This document shows positions 5,834 through 7,771 of a DNA stretch of 7,771 bases, piece by piece. This stretch comes from Solirubrobacterales bacterium. Lineage in GTDB: Bacteria; Actinomycetota; Thermoleophilia; Solirubrobacterales; Solirubrobacteraceae. The stretch lies in assembly GCA_013696535.1 (NCBI GenBank), contig JACCYI010000202.1:1-7771 (forward strand), in the 5' to 3' direction. The position numbers and the translations under genes are program-made. The notes beneath the pieces were generated by a model. That model worked only from the letters and a program-made list of their open reading frames with translations. It did not search any database and was not told the DNA's origin. Every line of letters starts with the position of its first letter. The first letter of the stretch is position 1.

Positions 5834-7045
5834 CTAGTGGCTGACGGCGGCGGCGGCCAGCTCGGACACGAGCCGGTCTTCGTAGAAGCGCTCGAGCTTG
5901 AACGGCTCGATGAGGTCCGGCGTCTTCCCGGTGGCCACGAGCTCGGCCAGGGTCTGGCCCACGATGGGAGCGGCCTTGAACCCGTACGTGCCCCAACCGG
6001 CGCTGACGTGGAAGCCGTCGACTTCCGTCTTGCCGAGGATGGGCGAGTAGTCGGGGCTCAAGTCGCAGAGGCCGGCCCACGAGCGCAGGATCCGAGCTCG
6101 CTCGAGCTGCGGGAAGAGCTCGAGCGCGTGCCGGGTCACGTCCTGGAGGAAGTTCAACGTGCCGTTCATGCGGTAGGTCGTCCACGGCTCGATCTCGGCG
6201 CCCATCAGGAACTCGCCGCGATCGGTCTGGGAGATGTAGACGTGCATCTGCGACGAGACGATCACGACGTCCAGCAGCGGCTTGACCGGCTCGGTGACCA
6301 TCGCCTGCAGGATGTGGGTGGTGATCGGCAGCGGCACGCCGGCCATGTCGGAGATGAGGCTGCTCCAACCCGCGGTGCAGTTCAGGACCGTGCCGGTCTT
6401 GATCGTGCCGCGATTGGTCCGCACCCCGCTCACCGATCCGTTCGTGCGGTCGATGCCGGTGACCTCGGTGTAGGGGTGGATCTCGGCTCCGCCGGCGTCA
6501 ACGCCGCGGGCCAGGCCCCACACCACCGCGTCGTGCCGGATGATCCCGCCCGGAGGGTGATAGAGCGCCGCCTGGATCGGATAGGTCGCGTTCTCGTCGA
6601 CCACCATGGCGGGTGCCAGCTTCTTGATCTCCTCGGGGCCGATCAGGCGCGAATCGATGCCCTGCAGCCGGTTGCCTTCGGCCCGGTTGGCCATGACGAA
6701 CTTCGCCCGGTCGGTATGGGCGAGCGTCAGATGGCCGCACTGGGAGAACATCAGGTTGAAGTTGAGGTCCTGCGAGAGCCCCTCGTAGAGCTTCACCGAG
6801 GCGTCGTAGAACCGGGCACCCTCCGCGGTCTTGTAGTTCGAGCGCAGGATCGTGGTGTTGCGACCCGCCGCGCCCGACCCGATGTAGCTCTTCTCGAGGA
6901 TCGCGACGTTGGTGATCCCGAGTTTGCGCAGATAGAAGGCCGTCGCCAACCCGTGCGAGCCGCCGCCGATGATCACCACGTCATAGGACGGCTTGAGCTC
7001 GGAGCGGCGCCGCCACATCCGCCGCTTGCGAAGGATGTCAAGCAC
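5834..7045 (-). CDS. soxB: Sarcosine oxidase beta subunit (heterotetrameric), FAD/FMN flavoprotein
   Basis: This 403-residue flavoprotein is the catalytic beta subunit that oxidises the N-methyl group of sarcosine. A Rossmann FAD site begins the core: YDVVIIGGGSHGLATAFYL (21-39) with the closing acid in AILEKSYIG. SoxB-like sequences follow: GRNTTILRSNY (61-71), LSQDLNFNLMFSQCGHLTLAH (roughly 90-110), and PPGGIIRHDAVVWGLARG (164-181), where His171 aligns in position with the His that covalently holds FMN in characterised beta subunits. AGWGTYGFKAAPIVG near 349-363 is the C-terminal flavin-contact motif. GTG at 7045 is chosen over the internal ATG at 7018 because a perfect AGGAGG (7060-7055) lies 9 nt upstream; the Arg-rich tail before the Rossmann fold is compatible with the family. 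It overlaps the gamma-like gene by 8 nt. A dimethylglycine or glycine oxidase is a less likely alternative. Confidence 0.93.
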   Translation of the reverse strand: MLDILRKRRMWRRRSELKPSYDVVIIGGGSHGLATAFYLRKLGITNVAILEKSYIGSGAAGRNTTILRSNYKTAEGARFYDASVKLYEGLSQDLNFNLMFSQCGHLTLAHTDRAKFVMANRAEGNRLQGIDSRLIGPEEIKKLAPAMVVDENATYPIQAALYHPPGGIIRHDAVVWGLARGVDAGGAEIHPYTEVTGIDRTNGSVSGVRTNRGTIKTGTVLNCTAGWSSLISDMAGVPLPITTHILQAMVTEPVKPLLDVVIVSSQMHVYISQTDRGEFLMGAEIEPWTTYRMNGTLNFLQDVTRHALELFPQLERARILRSWAGLCDLSPDYSPILGKTEVDGFHVSAGWGTYGFKAAPIVGQTLAELVATGKTPDLIEPFKLERFYEDRLVSELAAAAVSH

Positions 7046-7754
7046 GGGGAAGGGCCTCCTCGAGCGCCGAGAGCGCTTCGATGCCGGCGGGGCTTCCGCC
7101 GAGGTGTTGGGCGGCGTCGGCCACGACGGTCCACATGTACTCGCCGAGCGCCCAGCCGAAGAGCATCAGGAAGCGGTCCTCGGACTCGCGAAGCACGAGG
7201 CCCGGGCCGCGCGCCACCGAGCCGGGCCGCAAGCCGTGAACCGGCGTGGAGACCTCCCGCAAGTCCAGAGCACAGAAACGAGCGAAGACCTCGCGCGCCT
7301 GGGGGCCGCAGATGGTGAGGGCGGCGTACACCGTCGTGACCTCGGTCAGGCTTGCGAGGCCGGGAACCTCGGCGACCGCCTCTTCGAGGGCCTCGCGCAA
7401 CCGTGCCGTGACGCCCGGCTCGCAGAGGATCATCGCTCGCTGGTCGGTGAGCGGACACCACCACGCATCGGCTGCGCGGCTCGCGCGGCCGAACTCGAGT
7501 TCGGCGCCGCCGGCGCATCGGGCGACGATCGCCGCGAGATCGGCCGGCGACGCCTGGATCTCGAGCTTGCCCAAGTGCGCGGTGTCCGTCCAGCCGACGG
7601 TCGCGGCCCGGGCCGATCCGGTCGGGAAGCCGACGGCGACGTTCCAGCCATCGCGGACTTCGAAACGGGCGCCGGCCGCCTTTGCGACGCGCTCCATCGG
7701 GCTGCGGGCGACGGCGCCGTCCGCGCCGTCGGATGCGAGGAACTCAAAGCTCAC
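7038..7754 (-). CDS. soxG: Sarcosine oxidase gamma-subunit-like protein (GcvT-like fold)
   Basis: This is a 238-residue protein with the GcvT-like layout of the gamma subunit of heterotetrameric sarcosine oxidase, which packs against alpha and beta and has no flavin of its own. The N-terminal RSPMERVAKAAGARF (18-32) and GWNVAVGF (36-43) recall this group. VTTVYAALTICGPQAREVF (139-157) with CALDLR matches the GcvT-family segment before the final domain, and GSVARGPGLVLRESEDRFLML (178-198) with the aromatic FGWALGEYMWTVVADA forms the last part. Sequence conservation in gamma subunits is low, so the assignment leans on the adjoining soxB. The start is GTG at 7754, with GAGG (7768-7765) 10 nt upstream, and it overlaps the likely stop of the preceding gene (GTGA). 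The stop lies inside soxB, implying coupled translation. A folate-binding aminomethyltransferase-like protein is the alternative. Confidence 0.75.
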   Translation of the reverse strand: MSFEFLASDGADGAVARSPMERVAKAAGARFEVRDGWNVAVGFPTGSARAATVGWTDTAHLGKLEIQASPADLAAIVARCAGGAELEFGRASRAADAWWCPLTDQRAMILCEPGVTARLREALEEAVAEVPGLASLTEVTTVYAALTICGPQAREVFARFCALDLREVSTPVHGLRPGSVARGPGLVLRESEDRFLMLFGWALGEYMWTVVADAAQHLGGSPAGIEALSALEEALPRA

Positions 7755-7771
7755 GAGCGCAGCACCTCACC
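7751..7771 (-). CDS. Probable 3' tip of an upstream gene (perhaps sarcosine oxidase alpha)
   Basis: On the minus strand the frame ending in TGA at 7753-7751 reads GEVLRS before the stop and overlaps the soxG GTG start as GTGA. Alpha subunits often end in a short charged tail after their GcvT-like domain, so soxA is a sensible guess from context. Six residues cannot establish identity, and the frame may be only an accident of the edge. Confidence 0.3.
   Translation of the reverse strand, partial: GEVLRS

Noticed and set aside
5837..7318. A 493-codon plus-strand open frame antisense to soxB and soxG
   Set aside because: It is the mirror of strong third-position GC bias in the two real genes. 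Its translation is low in recognisable motifs and rich in Arg, Gly and Asp, while the minus strand gives clear flavoprotein motifs.
1..7771. CRISPR arrays, tRNA or rRNA genes, insertion sequences, prophage or toxin-antitoxin genes
   Set aside because: Reading both strands showed no direct-repeat arrays, no tRNA- or rRNA-like sequence and no transposase or integrase motifs. Nearly all of the window is explained by metabolic genes and the protease pair.

Overview
This window is GC-rich (roughly two thirds G+C by eye), with long open frames on both strands, several GTG starts and Shine-Dalgarno sites of the AGGAGG type. Protein content points to a high-GC Gram-positive bacterium. An actinobacterial lineage, perhaps near Thermoleophilia/Solirubrobacterales, is my inference; no rRNA or tRNA is present to settle it.

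Layout. (1) 1-842, minus strand: the N-terminal 280 codons of a GlgX-type glycogen debranching enzyme that runs off the left edge. (2) 843-1025: a divergent intergenic region with short inverted repeats. (3) 1026-2161, plus strand: a two-gene unit made of a trypsin-like serine protease with an intact His/Asp/Ser triad and no signal peptide, followed with a GTGA overlap by a 70-residue protein that looks like a free-standing copy of the protease's own N-terminal domain. (4) 2204-7771, minus strand: a one-carbon locus transcribed right to left. It starts with the probable 3' tip of an upstream gene, then a sarcosine oxidase gamma-like subunit, sarcosine oxidase beta (soxB), formate-tetrahydrofolate ligase (fhs), a methenyl-THF cyclohydrolase/cyclodeaminase-family protein (fchA-like), and a short MetE-like methyltransferase with its own promoter.

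How the genes fit. Heterotetrameric sarcosine oxidase demethylates sarcosine to glycine and transfers the methyl carbon to THF as 5,10-methylene-THF. After oxidation to methenyl-THF (no dehydrogenase is in the window), the FchA-like enzyme would give 10-formyl-THF. Fhs run in reverse would release formate and THF while making ATP. The classical corynebacterial sox operon ends instead in purU, which hydrolyses formyl-THF. The MetE-like enzyme may draw on the same methyl/C1 pool. Tight coupling supports an operon: an 8-nt soxG/soxB overlap, a 19-nt soxB/fhs gap, and a 63-nt fhs/fchA gap filled by an 18-codon mini-ORF and a hairpin.

The most unusual items are the protease plus stand-alone N-domain pair, the mini-ORF/hairpin in the fhs-fchA gap, and the structured leader of the MetE-like gene. 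None is proven here.
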